In this document: one piece after another, positions 22,402 to 32,401 of the stretch
Numbering within the stretch: position 1 is the stretch's first letter
How the letters are laid out: every line of letters starts with the position of its first letter
NCBI GenBank assembly: GCA_029884455.1
Contig: JAOUHU010000011.1
Location: 1-64,000, forward strand
DNA: 64,000 nt
Origin: Gammaproteobacteria bacterium
GTDB taxonomy: Bacteria; Pseudomonadota; Gammaproteobacteria; Steroidobacterales; Woeseiaceae
Reading direction: 5' to 3'
Made by a program: the position numbers and the translations under genes
The notes under the pieces: model-generated
What the model was told of the DNA's origin: nothing
The model's database searches: none
What the model saw: only the letters and a program-made list of their open reading frames with translations

Positions 22402-23763
22402 TCACGCTTCCTGCCGTATCGGCTGTGGCGCACGGATGGCATTGACAACCCGTTCCATGCGTGCGCTGCGCGATCCCTTGACCAGCACACTGACACCGGC
22501 GCCAAGCTGTTGACTGACACTTGCAACGAGTTGATCAAGCGACGCAAACCAGTCGCCGGCATCGCCGAACGCAGCCACCGTCTCGCGACTCAACGGACCT
22601 ACCGCGAACAGACGATCGATGCCGGCCTTATTCAGCGCCTCGCCAACGCTGCGGTGCAAAGCTACCGCCTCTGCGCCGAGCTCGCCCATGTCGCCAAGCA
22701 CCATCCATTTTTCGCCCGGCAAGGCCGCGAGGAACTCAGCCGCGGCACGCACCGAAACCGGGTTTGCGTTGTAGCTGTCGTCATACAGCGTGGCGCCATG
22801 CAAGCCCGCAATCGGCTGCAATCGCCCGGCCACCGGCGACAGTGATTGCAACGCCGCCTTGATCTGCATAGCCGAAACCTCAAGCGCGATAGCAACGGCC
22901 GCCGCGGCGCAGGCATTACGTACATTGTGTGTGCCGAGCAGCGGCAGTCGGATATCGATCTCCTCGGCCGGCAGATGCAAACGGAAGCTTGTCGCGTCCA
23001 TGCCGGGATCGATAGCGCTGGCAAAAACATCGGCGCCGTCGCCCAATCCAAAGCTGATCACGTCTATATCCTTGGCCAGCGAGCACCAGTATTCATAGAA
23101 CTCATCGTCGGCATTCAGAATTGCGCAACGCGGGCGCGGCTTGCCGCGTAATATTTCGCCCTTGCCCTCGGCCACGCCGGTAACCGAGCCGAAACCTTCG
23201 AGATGCGCGGTGCCGGCATTACTGATAACGACGACGTGCGGCTGTGCGAGTGATGTCAGGTACGCGATCTCACCGGCGTGATTGGCACCCATTTCCAATA
23301 CCGCGAAACGATGCGCAGCATTGATGCGCAGCAACATCAATGGCAATCCGATATCGTTATTGAGATTGCCCGCAGTCGCCAACGTCGGCGCCGTCTGCGC
23401 AAGGCATGCCGCAATCATTTCCTTGAGGGTCGTTTTGCCGTTGCTGCCGGTCACGCCGACGACGGTCGCCGCGTGCTGTTGTCTCCAGGCTGCGCCGAGC
23501 TTGCCGAGTGCGAGGCGTGTATCGGCGACCTCGATTTGCGCCAGTTTCACGTTTGATCGCTCGGTTACAACAGCACCCGATGCGCCTTTGTCCGCCGCCG
23601 CCGCGACAAATTTGCCGCCATCGAAATTCGGCCCCTGCAGGGCAAAGAACAACTGTCCGCGCGTAATTGACCGCGTGTCCGTGCTGACGCCGTCAAACAT
23701 ACGATCTGCGCCATGCAATACACCGTGCATTGCCGCAGCAGCAGATGACAGCATCGAGTTCAT
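22402..23763 (-). CDS. murF: UDP-MurNAc-tripeptide:D-alanyl-D-alanine ligase
   Basis: [29 protein letters not shown]. Confidence 0.96.
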   Translation of the reverse strand: MNSMLSSAAAAMHGVLHGADRMFDGVSTDTRSITRGQLFFALQGPNFDGGKFVAAAADKGASGAVVTERSNVKLAQIEVADTRLALGKLGAAWRQQHAATVVGVTGSNGKTTLKEMIAACLAQTAPTLATAGNLNNDIGLPLMLLRINAAHRFAVLEMGANHAGEIAYLTSLAQPHVVVISNAGTAHLEGFGSVTGVAEGKGEILRGKPRPRCAILNADDEFYEYWCSLAKDIDVISFGLGDGADVFASAIDPGMDATSFRLHLPAEEIDIRLPLLGTHNVRNACAAAAVAIALEVSAMQIKAALQSLSPVAGRLQPIAGLHGATLYDDSYNANPVSVRAAAEFLAALPGEKWMVLGDMGELGAEAVALHRSVGEALNKAGIDRLFAVGPLSRETVAAFGDAGDWFASLDQLVASVSQQLGAGVSVLVKGSRSARMERVVNAIRAPQPIRQEA

Positions 23764-25247
23764 TGCGTCGCCACCGGGCGCAGTGCCAGGTTTGCACTGG
23801 CCAGCGCCAGGTCGGACTGGTTGTTCTCATGACCTTTGCCAGCAATGAGTACAACATCGTCTGCTGAGGCCTGGGCGATCGTCCAGGCAATCGCGGTGGC
23901 ACGATCTTCTATCACTACCGCTGCCGCCGGCCGCTGCAATCCGGCAACAATCGCAGCAATTATTTTCGCCGGATTTTCGCTGCGCGGATTGTCGCTGCTA
24001 ATGACCACGCGATCGGCGCGATGTTCAACGATGCGCCCCATCAATGGACGTTTGCCGGTATCACGGTCACCACCACAACCAAATACACACCACAACTTGC
24101 CGCGACAGTGTGTGCGCAAAGCGCGCAGCACGACGTCCAGCGCATCCGGCGTGTGCGCAAAATCAACATACACGGTCGGCGCAGAAGCGGCCGCGGGCAC
24201 GCGCTGCATACGTCCAGGCGGCGCAGTGACGTCGCCAAGCACTGCACAGGCTTGCTGCATTGGAACGCCCTGAGTTAACAACAGGGCAAGCACCATGACC
24301 GCATTGGCGACGTTGAAGTCACCCACCAAAGGCAACGCCATGGTTGCCTCACCCCACGAGCTAACCACTTTGACCTGTGAGCCGAGCGCGTTCGCAACCA
24401 CCGCGCGAACGAAAACGTACGGCCGCCCATTGGCGACCCGATCGAATTTTGTGGACACGGTCACAACGTCCTGCCCGCAGCGATCAGCGAGTCGTGTGCC
24501 GAATTCAGAATCCAGATTAATGATGCGTTGTTTGGCACTGTATTCGGAAAACAGCCGCGCCTTGGCATCGCCATAACTTTGCATATCGCCGTGATAGTCC
24601 AGGTGATCGCGGCCTAAATTGGTAAACATCACAGTATCAAACGCAACTCCATCGACACGGTTCTGTGCCAGCGCGTGTGACGACACCTCGAGGGCCGCAA
24701 ACGTTGCGCCTGCGTCACGAAAACCGGCCAGCTGCGAATTCAGTTCGATCGTCGCCGGAGTGGTCATGCTAGCGTTTAAATCGACCGTGCCGATACCGGC
24801 GCCGAGCGTGCCAATATAAGCGCAGGATTCACCCAGCCGCTGCATGCATTGTGCGATTAGCCAGGCAACTGTGGTCTTGCCGTTGGTACCAGTGATGCCG
24901 ATAACGCGCATACTTGCCGATGGTGAGGCAAAAAATCGATTCGCGATCGTGCCAAGGTGCTTGCCAAGATTGTCGACCGCGATGATCGGAATGCCCGGCA
25001 CAAACTCCGGCGCCGCGGCGGTACTCGCGTCGTAGACGATAGCAGCTGCGCCCGCAGCTATGGCCGTGTCAACGTAGTCGATGCCGTGACTGCTGATTCC
25101 CTGGCAAGCGAGAAATACATCACCCGCCTGCAGCTTGCGGCTGTCGCTATGGATGTCGTACACCGGGATCTCCGGCGCATCGGCGATACCCCGCAACAGT
25201 TCTGCCAGGGTCATTGCCGGGTGCACGCGTTCAGCAGGCATGCTCAT
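23760..25247 (-). CDS. murE: UDP-MurNAc-L-Ala-D-Glu:meso-DAP ligase
   Basis: GITGTNGKTTVAWLIAQ, DNPRSENPAKI (DNPR meso-DAP motif). Confidence 0.96.
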   Translation of the reverse strand: MSMPAERVHPAMTLAELLRGIADAPEIPVYDIHSDSRKLQAGDVFLACQGISSHGIDYVDTAIAAGAAAIVYDASTAAAPEFVPGIPIIAVDNLGKHLGTIANRFFASPSASMRVIGITGTNGKTTVAWLIAQCMQRLGESCAYIGTLGAGIGTVDLNASMTTPATIELNSQLAGFRDAGATFAALEVSSHALAQNRVDGVAFDTVMFTNLGRDHLDYHGDMQSYGDAKARLFSEYSAKQRIINLDSEFGTRLADRCGQDVVTVSTKFDRVANGRPYVFVRAVVANALGSQVKVVSSWGEATMALPLVGDFNVANAVMVLALLLTQGVPMQQACAVLGDVTAPPGRMQRVPAAASAPTVYVDFAHTPDALDVVLRALRTHCRGKLWCVFGCGGDRDTGKRPLMGRIVEHRADRVVISSDNPRSENPAKIIAAIVAGLQRPAAAVVIEDRATAIAWTIAQASADDVVLIAGKGHENNQSDLALASANLALRPVATQ

Positions 25248-26971
25248 CGACTCATCGCCTGCATCGCACTGTTCGAGTCGCGTGCCGGCAACGCATCGGG
25301 GGGTACCGCCAGCAACCGCAGCGAATCGGCCATGATGTTGGCAAATACGGGCGCAGCCACGTCACCGCCGTAGTAGAGCTCTCCGCTCGGCTCGTCGATT
25401 ACGATTACAGCAGCAAGGCGCGGGTCACTGGCCGGCGCAAGACCAGCGAATATCGAAATGTACTTGTCCTTCGAGTAACCGCCAGCGGCAAATTTCCATG
25501 ATGTACCCGTCTTGCCTGCGATTCGGTAACCCGCTACCGCGGCACCCATTCCTGTACCACCTGGACGCACGACTTCCTCGAGCATACGGCGCACAGCGAG
25601 TGCAGATTCCTTCGACACCAGCTGCTCGCCCGCGCCGGCCTGATCCAAAGCAAGCAACGATATGGGATGCATTACGCCACCACTGCCGAGCATGGCATAG
25701 GCCTGGGCAAGCTGAATTGGGGTAACTGACAGTCCATAGCCGTAGGCCAGCGTCGCCTGGCTGATCGGCTGCCAGTGATTGAAATGGGTCAGCGTACCCG
25801 CGGACTCGCCAGGAAAACCGCTTGCAGTTAACGAGCCCAGGCCGAATTCAGTCATTGTTCGCCACAACTGGTCCGGTGGCAGTGACATCGCGACCTTGGT
25901 TGCGCCAACGTTGCTGGACCGCGCCAGGATCGTTGTCAGGCTGATGCGGCCGAGATTGTTTGTGTCCTCAATGGTCTTTGCGCCGACTTTGACAAATCCG
26001 GGCGCCGTATCGATGACACTGCTCGGGCGATAGCGGCCACTTTCCAGCGCGGCCGCTATCACTAACGGCTTGATACTGGAACCGGGTTCGAAAATATCGG
26101 TGATTGCGCGGTTGCGATAGCGTTCTGGCAACATTTGCGAGCGATCGTTCGGGTTGTAGGCCGGCTGGTTGGCAATGGCCAGCACCTCACCGGTGTGAGT
26201 GTCCAGCACCACGATCGATCCCGACTCAGCATTGTTTGACTGGATTGCCGATTTCAGCGCCCGGTAAGCCACATACTGAATGCGCAGATCGATGCTGGTG
26301 CGCAAATCCTTGCCATGGTGCGGCGGGCGAATGCTTTCGACATTCTCCACGGAACGTCCAAGCCGGTCCTTTAGCACGCGCTTGGCGCCGGATTCGCCGG
26401 CGAGCCAGTGATTGAACTCCAGCTCCAGCCCTTCCAGACCTTTATCGTCGATATCCGTAAAACCCACCAAGTGCCCGACGACCTCACCCGCTGGGTAGTA
26501 GCGCCGATACTCCCGTTGAATATTGACTCCGGGCAGTTTCAGTGCCATCACTGCCTGCGCCCTGTCCGGGCTCAAGTGGCGCCGCAAGTAAACGAAATCC
26601 TTGTTCATGCTGAACGTGATCTGCCGGATCAGCGATTGCTCATCAAGTTCGAGTACACGCGCAAGTTGTGGAATCTTTTCCTCAGCAAGAGCCAGCTCTT
26701 TCGGGTTTGCCCAAACACTATCGACCGGCGTACTTATTGCAAGCGGCTCGCCATTGCGATCCATTATCGTGCCACGATGCGCGGTGATACTTTCGGTGCG
26801 TAAATGCCGCGTGTCCGCCTGGTGGGACAGGAAGTCTGTATTAAGGACCTGCAGATGGATTGCACGCGCAACCAGCGAAACTGCAAGCAACAAGAAGAAC
26901 ACACTTACCAGCGCAGCTCTGACTACGAAGCGTTTTGCAGTCTGACTTTTTGTTTCGGCGCCGCGTGTCAT
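25244..26971 (-). CDS. ftsI: Peptidoglycan D,D-transpeptidase FtsI (PBP3)
   Basis: FEPGSSIKPLVI (SxxK), SSN, KTGTS motifs. Confidence 0.97.
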   Translation of the reverse strand: MTRGAETKSQTAKRFVVRAALVSVFFLLLAVSLVARAIHLQVLNTDFLSHQADTRHLRTESITAHRGTIMDRNGEPLAISTPVDSVWANPKELALAEEKIPQLARVLELDEQSLIRQITFSMNKDFVYLRRHLSPDRAQAVMALKLPGVNIQREYRRYYPAGEVVGHLVGFTDIDDKGLEGLELEFNHWLAGESGAKRVLKDRLGRSVENVESIRPPHHGKDLRTSIDLRIQYVAYRALKSAIQSNNAESGSIVVLDTHTGEVLAIANQPAYNPNDRSQMLPERYRNRAITDIFEPGSSIKPLVIAAALESGRYRPSSVIDTAPGFVKVGAKTIEDTNNLGRISLTTILARSSNVGATKVAMSLPPDQLWRTMTEFGLGSLTASGFPGESAGTLTHFNHWQPISQATLAYGYGLSVTPIQLAQAYAMLGSGGVMHPISLLALDQAGAGEQLVSKESALAVRRMLEEVVRPGGTGMGAAVAGYRIAGKTGTSWKFAAGGYSKDKYISIFAGLAPASDPRLAAVIVIDEPSGELYYGGDVAAPVFANIMADSLRLLAVPPDALPARDSNSAMQAMSR

Positions 26972-27258
26972 TGTCTTTCAATTACAAAAATTTCTGAACT
27001 TGTCGGTCGCACCAGGGACAATTCTTCGCTGGCAACCTGCTCGATTCGCGCATGCGTAGCCCAAGTGCTCTGCTCAATTTGCAATTGGCCCCATTCGATA
27101 TTCAGTTCGTCGCGCGCATGCGTAAGATTTTCAAGCTCGACGAACAGTTTGCGAGATTCGTGTTTTGTGTACACCAGCGCCACCGCGCTGAGGACGCACG
27201 CGACTGCGAACACGATTACCAGCAACAACGACTGTCTCCCGGCAGGGGCTGACATCAA
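26968..27258 (-). CDS. ftsL: Cell division protein FtsL
   Basis: 96 aa bitopic, TM plus coiled coil; between rsmH and ftsI. Confidence 0.88.
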   Translation of the reverse strand: MMSAPAGRQSLLLVIVFAVACVLSAVALVYTKHESRKLFVELENLTHARDELNIEWGQLQIEQSTWATHARIEQVASEELSLVRPTSSEIFVIERQ

Positions 27259-28193
27259 ATTCGCTCCGCGACACGCAAGCGCGCACTACGCGCACGTGGG
27301 TTGAGCGCGATCTCGGCGCTGCTCGCAACGATGTCCTTGCCGACCAGGCGCAGACGCGGCTGGAACTCGGCCGGCACAATCGGCATGCCGCGATACTGCT
27401 CGGACTCGCGCGATGCGGCGCGCATGAATCGCTTCACGATGCGATCTTCGAGCGAGTGAAAACTGATAACGCACAAACGGCCACCGTGGCGCAGCACCGT
27501 TATTGACTGCTGCAACACAGCCTCAAGCTGCTGCAACTCATCGTTGATAAAAATGCGAATTGCCTGAAAGGTCTTGGTGGCGGGATGTTTTTTGCGCGCA
27601 TGTGCAGGAACCACCGATTCAACAATACCGGCGAGGCGGCCAGTGCTCTCAATTGCCGCGATAGCGCGTGCGGAAACGATCGCTCGCGCGATGCGCGGCG
27701 CTGCCTGCTCCTCGCCATACTCGTATAGCACCCTTTTCAAGGTCTTTTCGTCCACGCTGGCAAGCCAGCCTGCGGCGTCGAGCCGCTGCTGCGTATCCAT
27801 GCGCATGTCGAGCGGTCCGTCGCGAAGAAAGCTGAAGCCCCGATCGGCTTGATCAAGTTGTGGAGATGAGACGCCCAGGTCAAGGAGCAAGCCGTCGACT
27901 TGTCCCGTAAGCCCCCTTTCCCCCATGCATGCCGCCAAGTTTGCAAAATCGTTCCTTATCAACTGCACCCGCGAATCATTTGCCAGTGATGCCGATGCTG
28001 ACGCTATCGCTTGTGCATCGCGATCAATCGCGATCAATCTTCCGTTCGTACCCAGTCGCTCGAGAATTGCTGTTGCATGTCCTCCGCGTCCGAATGTCGC
28101 ATCGACGTAACAACCGTCGCGTTTAATATCCAACCCATCCAGTACCGGCCCGAGCAGCACCGGCACATGCGGATTGCCATTCACTGGATGCAC
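27255..28193 (-). CDS. rsmH: 16S rRNA (cytosine1402-N4)-methyltransferase
   Basis: HVPVLLGPVLDGL, DATFGRGGHATAIL, ISFHSLEDRIVKRFM. Confidence 0.97.
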   Translation of the reverse strand: MHPVNGNPHVPVLLGPVLDGLDIKRDGCYVDATFGRGGHATAILERLGTNGRLIAIDRDAQAIASASASLANDSRVQLIRNDFANLAACMGERGLTGQVDGLLLDLGVSSPQLDQADRGFSFLRDGPLDMRMDTQQRLDAAGWLASVDEKTLKRVLYEYGEEQAAPRIARAIVSARAIAAIESTGRLAGIVESVVPAHARKKHPATKTFQAIRIFINDELQQLEAVLQQSITVLRHGGRLCVISFHSLEDRIVKRFMRAASRESEQYRGMPIVPAEFQPRLRLVGKDIVASSAEIALNPRARSARLRVAERI

Positions 28194-28199
28194 TCCGCG

Positions 28200-28649
28200 T
28201 TAGAACGAAATTGATTCAAGATCGGCCGGCAGTTCACCATCATCGTTACCGGCCAGCCATGCATCCCGTTTTTCCGTCCAGGCGTCTTCATCCCACAATT
28301 CGAATTTGTTGCCCTGCCCGATCAACATCGCTGCTTTATCCAGACCGGCGAAATCGCGAAGTTCACGCGAGACCAATATGCGCCCGTTGCCATCCATCTC
28401 GACCTCGGTGGCATAACCGACCATAATCCGCACAATGTTTCGCGCGACCTTGTTCATGCTCGGCAGACGCACCAGTTTTCGTTCAAGTTCTTCCCAGTCC
28501 TGTAAGGGATAAATCAGGAGGCAGTGATCCTTGTCGACCGTCACGACGATTTGCCCGGCACAACGGGAGGCCAGCCGATCCCGATACCGGGTCGGTATTG
28601 CAAGACGCCCTTTGGCGTCCAAATTGACTTTGGTGGCCCCTCGAAACAC
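28200..28649 (-). CDS. mraZ: Transcriptional regulator MraZ
   Basis: VFRGATKVNLDAKGRLAIPTRYRDRL and second DAKGR-like repeat (MDGNGRILVSRELRDFAGL); start assigned to GTG 28649. Confidence 0.94.
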   Translation of the reverse strand: MFRGATKVNLDAKGRLAIPTRYRDRLASRCAGQIVVTVDKDHCLLIYPLQDWEELERKLVRLPSMNKVARNIVRIMVGYATEVEMDGNGRILVSRELRDFAGLDKAAMLIGQGNKFELWDEDAWTEKRDAWLAGNDDGELPADLESISF

Positions 28650-28703
28650 GATGCTGCGGACGGCCCCGGCTCCGCTCTTCTGGCGCGAATCCCGGGCGAC
28701 TTG

Positions 28704-28727
28704 CCCATTTCCTCCCACTTTTTTCCA
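28704..28727 (-). promoter_or_regulatory. MraZ operator: three TGG(G/A) boxes at 10-bp spacing
   Basis: Minus-strand AAGTGGAAAAAAGTGGGAGGAAATGGGCAAG; + strand TCCA/CCCA/CCCA at 28724, 28714, 28704. Confidence 0.8.
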
Positions 28728-28736
28728 CTTTTCAAC

Positions 28737-28766
28737 ACTATAAAGTCGAGTCCTCTGAAGCGTCAA
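28737..28766 (-). promoter_or_regulatory. Sigma70-type promoter for mraZ/dcw cluster
   Basis: Minus-strand TTGACG (28766-28761), 18-bp spacer, TATAGT (28742-28737), just upstream of the MraZ boxes. Confidence 0.78.
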
Positions 28767-29104
28767 CACGCACCGGCAATTATTTCTTTTTGTACAGGGA
28801 CTTAGGGGCTGATTTGTGGGTCAAATCGGGCAAATTATGGCAGGCCGTGCGCCTATGAAATCATGTGCTTACGGTCGTTTCTTCAATAGAGCATGAAATC
28901 CGGGTCGGCAGACGGCGACAGCACTGGTTTTGGGCTGAGCACAGGGTCGATTTGGTGGGCTCGCGCAAAACATCAGCCCTGGTCGGCAAAGGTTCGAGTA
29001 ACTTATTGATCTATTTGCAAAAAATGCATGCGCGCGTTTTCTTGACTGGATACGGGTCAATGCCCTGGAAATGGGCCGCTCACCCCCGTCGGCGAAAGGA
29101 TCAA

Positions 29105-29484
29105 GAAAGTCGGAGCCGGCAGTAAGCCGGGTTCTGTCGAGAGCAATCATTCATCTGGGACAACCGTCACCGGCTGCCTCTAGCGACCTACCCGGGAGCC
29201 CGTTCGGAACCGACGGTGCAGACGTGCTGCCACTCCCCTATTTGGTCTTGCTCCAGGCGGGGTTTGCCGTGCCGCGAGCTGTTACCAGCCGCGCGGTGCG
29301 CTCTTACCGCACCTTTTCACCCTTACCGGGCCTCGTCCGAAGACCAGTCCGGCGGTATATTTTCTGTGGCACTTTCCATGGGCTCGCGCCCTCCAGGCGT
29401 TACCTGGCGCCCTGTCCGAAGGAGCCCGGACTTTCCTCTGCAACGTCCAGCGTTACAGCGATTGCCTTGCCGACTCCGACTTTC
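29105..29484 (-). ncRNA. rnpB: RNase P RNA (bacterial type A)
   Basis: Minus strand has conserved AGAGGAAAGTCCGGGCT(CC) near 5' end, GGTAAGGGTGAAAAGGTGCGGTAAGAGCGCACCG, and 3' ACAGAACCCGGCTTAC; ends pair in P1. Confidence 0.95.
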
Positions 29485-29570
29485 TTGGACAGCGGATTCT
29501 ACAGCAATCGGCAACAATCGGCGCACCAGGGTTGAGTCATGCCGGGGCCGACCTGGCCGTCTCGAACTTT

Positions 29571-30413
29571 CTAGTCTTCGCGAGCCTTGTTGAGTTCAAG
29601 CAAGTGCGCGTAAAGCTCGTTCGGCTTGCCGCCGGTAACCCTGGCAGCAATTTTCGCGGCGACTTTCGGCGGCAAGTGCGCGGCCAACTCCACGAGCAAC
29701 GGCTCCGCATTGATCGACGTGGTCACTGCACTGCTGGTGCCGCTCGCGATGATGACAAATTCGCCTTTCGCGACAATTTCTCCAATGTCGACCATGTGCA
29801 ATAAGCCAGCCAGCGGCGCCTGCACACACTGCTCGTGCATTTTTGTCAGTTCGCGCCCGATAAATGCATTGCGATCTGCGCCGAAAGCCGTAACCAGGTC
29901 CGCAAGACAGTCTCGGATACGATGCACCGATTCATAAAAGACCAGGCTGCGAGGCTCGCTCGCCAATTCCGCCAGACGTGCCCGTCGCGACACCTGTTTC
30001 GGCGGCAGGAAACCCTCAAAACAATAGCGGTGAGTCGGCAAACCGGCCACGGACAATGCCGCCGTTGCCGCACTCGGCCCGGCAACCGGCACCACGCGCA
30101 CCTTGTGTGCGTGCGCAGCGGCAAGCAATCGGTATCCGGGATCACTGATCAATGGTGTGCCGGCATCGGAGACCAGCGCAACGTTGCTGCCGGCGTTCAG
30201 TTTCGCCAGCAATGCGTCAACAGCTTGCTCTTCGTTATGGTCATGTAAAGCGAAAAGCGGTGTTTTCAGGCCGAAATGCGATAGTAATCGGCCAGTGTGG
30301 CGGGTATCCTCGGCGGCAATCAGGTCCACAGTATCGAGCGTCTGGCGCGCTCGCGGCGACAGGTCCTCCAGGTTGCCAATCGGCGTTGCCACAACAAATA
30401 ATGTGCCGCTCAT
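29571..30413 (-). CDS. rsmI: 16S rRNA (cytidine1402-2'-O)-methyltransferase
   Basis: LFVVATPIGNLEDLSPRARQTL, AEDTRHTGRLL, SDAGTPLISDPG. Confidence 0.96.
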   Translation of the reverse strand: MSGTLFVVATPIGNLEDLSPRARQTLDTVDLIAAEDTRHTGRLLSHFGLKTPLFALHDHNEEQAVDALLAKLNAGSNVALVSDAGTPLISDPGYRLLAAAHAHKVRVVPVAGPSAATAALSVAGLPTHRYCFEGFLPPKQVSRRARLAELASEPRSLVFYESVHRIRDCLADLVTAFGADRNAFIGRELTKMHEQCVQAPLAGLLHMVDIGEIVAKGEFVIIASGTSSAVTTSINAEPLLVELAAHLPPKVAAKIAARVTGGKPNELYAHLLELNKARED

Positions 30414-30490
30414 GTTGCAACCTGTGCCCTGACTATGAATGTTTATATAGGAAAAAAATCATTACACCGAGATTAGCAAGAATTGCCGCT

Positions 30491-32401
30491 GTGATGCTGG
30501 CGTCGCTCGCAATTGGCGCCTGCGCGACTACCGGCGGTGGTATCAGCAGCGGCCCGGGCGAGGGCCGCGCCGAGCGGCTCGCCCAGAATGGCCAGCATCG
30601 CGACGCAGCTGCCGCATATGCTGAGCTGGCATCAGCCACCTCGGGCCCGGCTCGCGAACGTTTGACGCTGCTGGCCGTCGAACAATGGCTGGATGCCGGC
30701 GACGCAAGCCGCGCGCGCGCGGCGTTTGTCGGCGTGACTGCTCCCGGCGACACGCAATTGCGGCAACTCTGGAATACGAACTCGGCAACGCTGTTGTTGT
30801 ATCGTGGCGACGCGGATGGCGCATTGCAGGTACTTGAGGCCATGAGCCGGGAGCCATTGCCGCGTAATCGGCGCCTGCGCGTGGATGCCTTGCGCGCGGA
30901 CGCATGGATACAGAAACAGGATCCGGCACGCGCCATCGAAATCATGACGCGACGCGAGTCACTTTTGTCGAGTCGCCAGGATATCGAGGAAAATCGCTGG
31001 CATCTGTGGCAGGCATTACTACTTAGCGATCCTCGAGACCTGCGCGCGGCGGCCGAACTGACGCTCGACGAGAACACACGCGGCTGGCTCATGCTGGGAT
31101 CACTCGCAACCTCTACCGGACAACAAGGCATTGCCTGGATCAATGGAGCCGTGCGCTGGCGCGAGAGTCATGCCAATCATGCGGCCATGGCAGTCATCGC
31201 ACGCCTCGAACTGCCGGACGCCGTGATTCTGGACTATCCAAAGCAAATTGCGCTGCTTTTGCCCTTGTCCGGGGACGCCGCCCGTGCCGGTCACGCAGTT
31301 CAAAATGGATTTCTGGGCGCATACTTTTCGATGCTCGAAGGGCTTGACGAGTATCAGACAATTCGAGTCTACGACGTCGACACCGAAGGCGGCGCCAGCG
31401 CGGCCTACATGACCGCGGTCGCTGATGGCGCAGAGTTTGTTGTCGGCCCATTGCTCAGGAACAGCGTTATTTCGCTGGCCAATGACACGCTGGTGCCGGT
31501 ACCCGTACTAACGCTGAATTACCTGCCCGATGACATGCTTGCGCCCCCGGGGCTGTATCAATTCGCACTCGCGCCGGAAGACGAGGCGCGAAGTGCGGCA
31601 GAACGCGCAATTGCTGATGGGCACAGCCGCAGCGTCGCGCTGGTGCCGAACAACGATTGGGGCCGGCGTGTGCTGTCGAGTTTCACGACCGAGTTCGAGG
31701 CGCTTGGCGGCACTATGCTCGATTACCGCAGTTACACGCCGGCCAACCAGGACTTCTCGAATACCATCGAAGACCTGATGGGTTTGTCGGGCAGCATACA
31801 GCGCTATCAGCGAATTCGCGCCAATATCGGGTCGCCGCTGCAGTTTGATCCGCGTCGACGCCAGGACGCGGATTTTGTCTTTCTTGGTGCCGACGCCCCT
31901 GCGGGACGCCTGCTTAAGTCGCAACTGAAATTTCACTATTCCGGCGACCTCCCCGTCTATGCCACGTCGTCGATTTACGCCGAGGATGGTCGTAGCAACA
32001 GTGACCTCAACGGCATCATGTTTGCAGACACACCGTGGATTATTTCGCCGCAGGTCTGGATTGAACACCTGCCGCCAGTGTTCGAGCGAAATTTTCCCGA
32101 CGAAAGCCGGCTTGGACGATTGCACGCGATGGGCTACGACGCCTATCAGTTAATTGCTGCGCTTTACACGGCGAGAATTGGTGCTATGCCCGAACTGGAT
32201 GGCGCAACCGGCAAGCTCTACCTCGACCCGGATGGCCGTGTCAGACGGCGCATGGCGTGGGCCAGATTTCAGGGCGGTGAACCTGTGCCTGTACCCGATG
32301 TCGAATATCCCGCTGGCCCTATTCGAGACATTAGCGACGCGGCCGAAATGCAACCGCCGGCCGCGGATGACGAATTGTGGTACGAGCAAAGACCCGAGTA
32401 G
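30491..32401 (+). CDS. lpoA: Outer-membrane lipoprotein, PBP activator LpoA-like (start codon uncertain)
   Basis: Lipobox LAIGAC; TPR-like N-terminus; C-terminal LppC/periplasmic-binding fold (ALLLPLSGDAARAGHAVQNGFLGAYF); between rsmI and yraN. Confidence 0.88.
   Translation: MMLASLAIGACATTGGGISSGPGEGRAERLAQNGQHRDAAAAYAELASATSGPARERLTLLAVEQWLDAGDASRARAAFVGVTAPGDTQLRQLWNTNSATLLLYRGDADGALQVLEAMSREPLPRNRRLRVDALRADAWIQKQDPARAIEIMTRRESLLSSRQDIEENRWHLWQALLLSDPRDLRAAAELTLDENTRGWLMLGSLATSTGQQGIAWINGAVRWRESHANHAAMAVIARLELPDAVILDYPKQIALLLPLSGDAARAGHAVQNGFLGAYFSMLEGLDEYQTIRVYDVDTEGGASAAYMTAVADGAEFVVGPLLRNSVISLANDTLVPVPVLTLNYLPDDMLAPPGLYQFALAPEDEARSAAERAIADGHSRSVALVPNNDWGRRVLSSFTTEFEALGGTMLDYRSYTPANQDFSNTIEDLMGLSGSIQRYQRIRANIGSPLQFDPRRRQDADFVFLGADAPAGRLLKSQLKFHYSGDLPVYATSSIYAEDGRSNSDLNGIMFADTPWIISPQVWIEHLPPVFERNFPDESRLGRLHAMGYDAYQLIAALYTARIGAMPELDGATGKLYLDPDGRVRRRMAWARFQGGEPVPVPDVEYPAGPIRDISDAAEMQPPAADDELWYEQRPE

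Noticed and set aside
28869-29150. 93-aa minus-strand ORF in the mraZ-rnpB spacer
   Set aside because: No RBS or domain, overlaps the rnpB 3' end
29071-29593. ORFs 29071-29535, 29216-29593 and 29323-29526
   Set aside because: They overlie RNase P RNA and show no protein-like motifs
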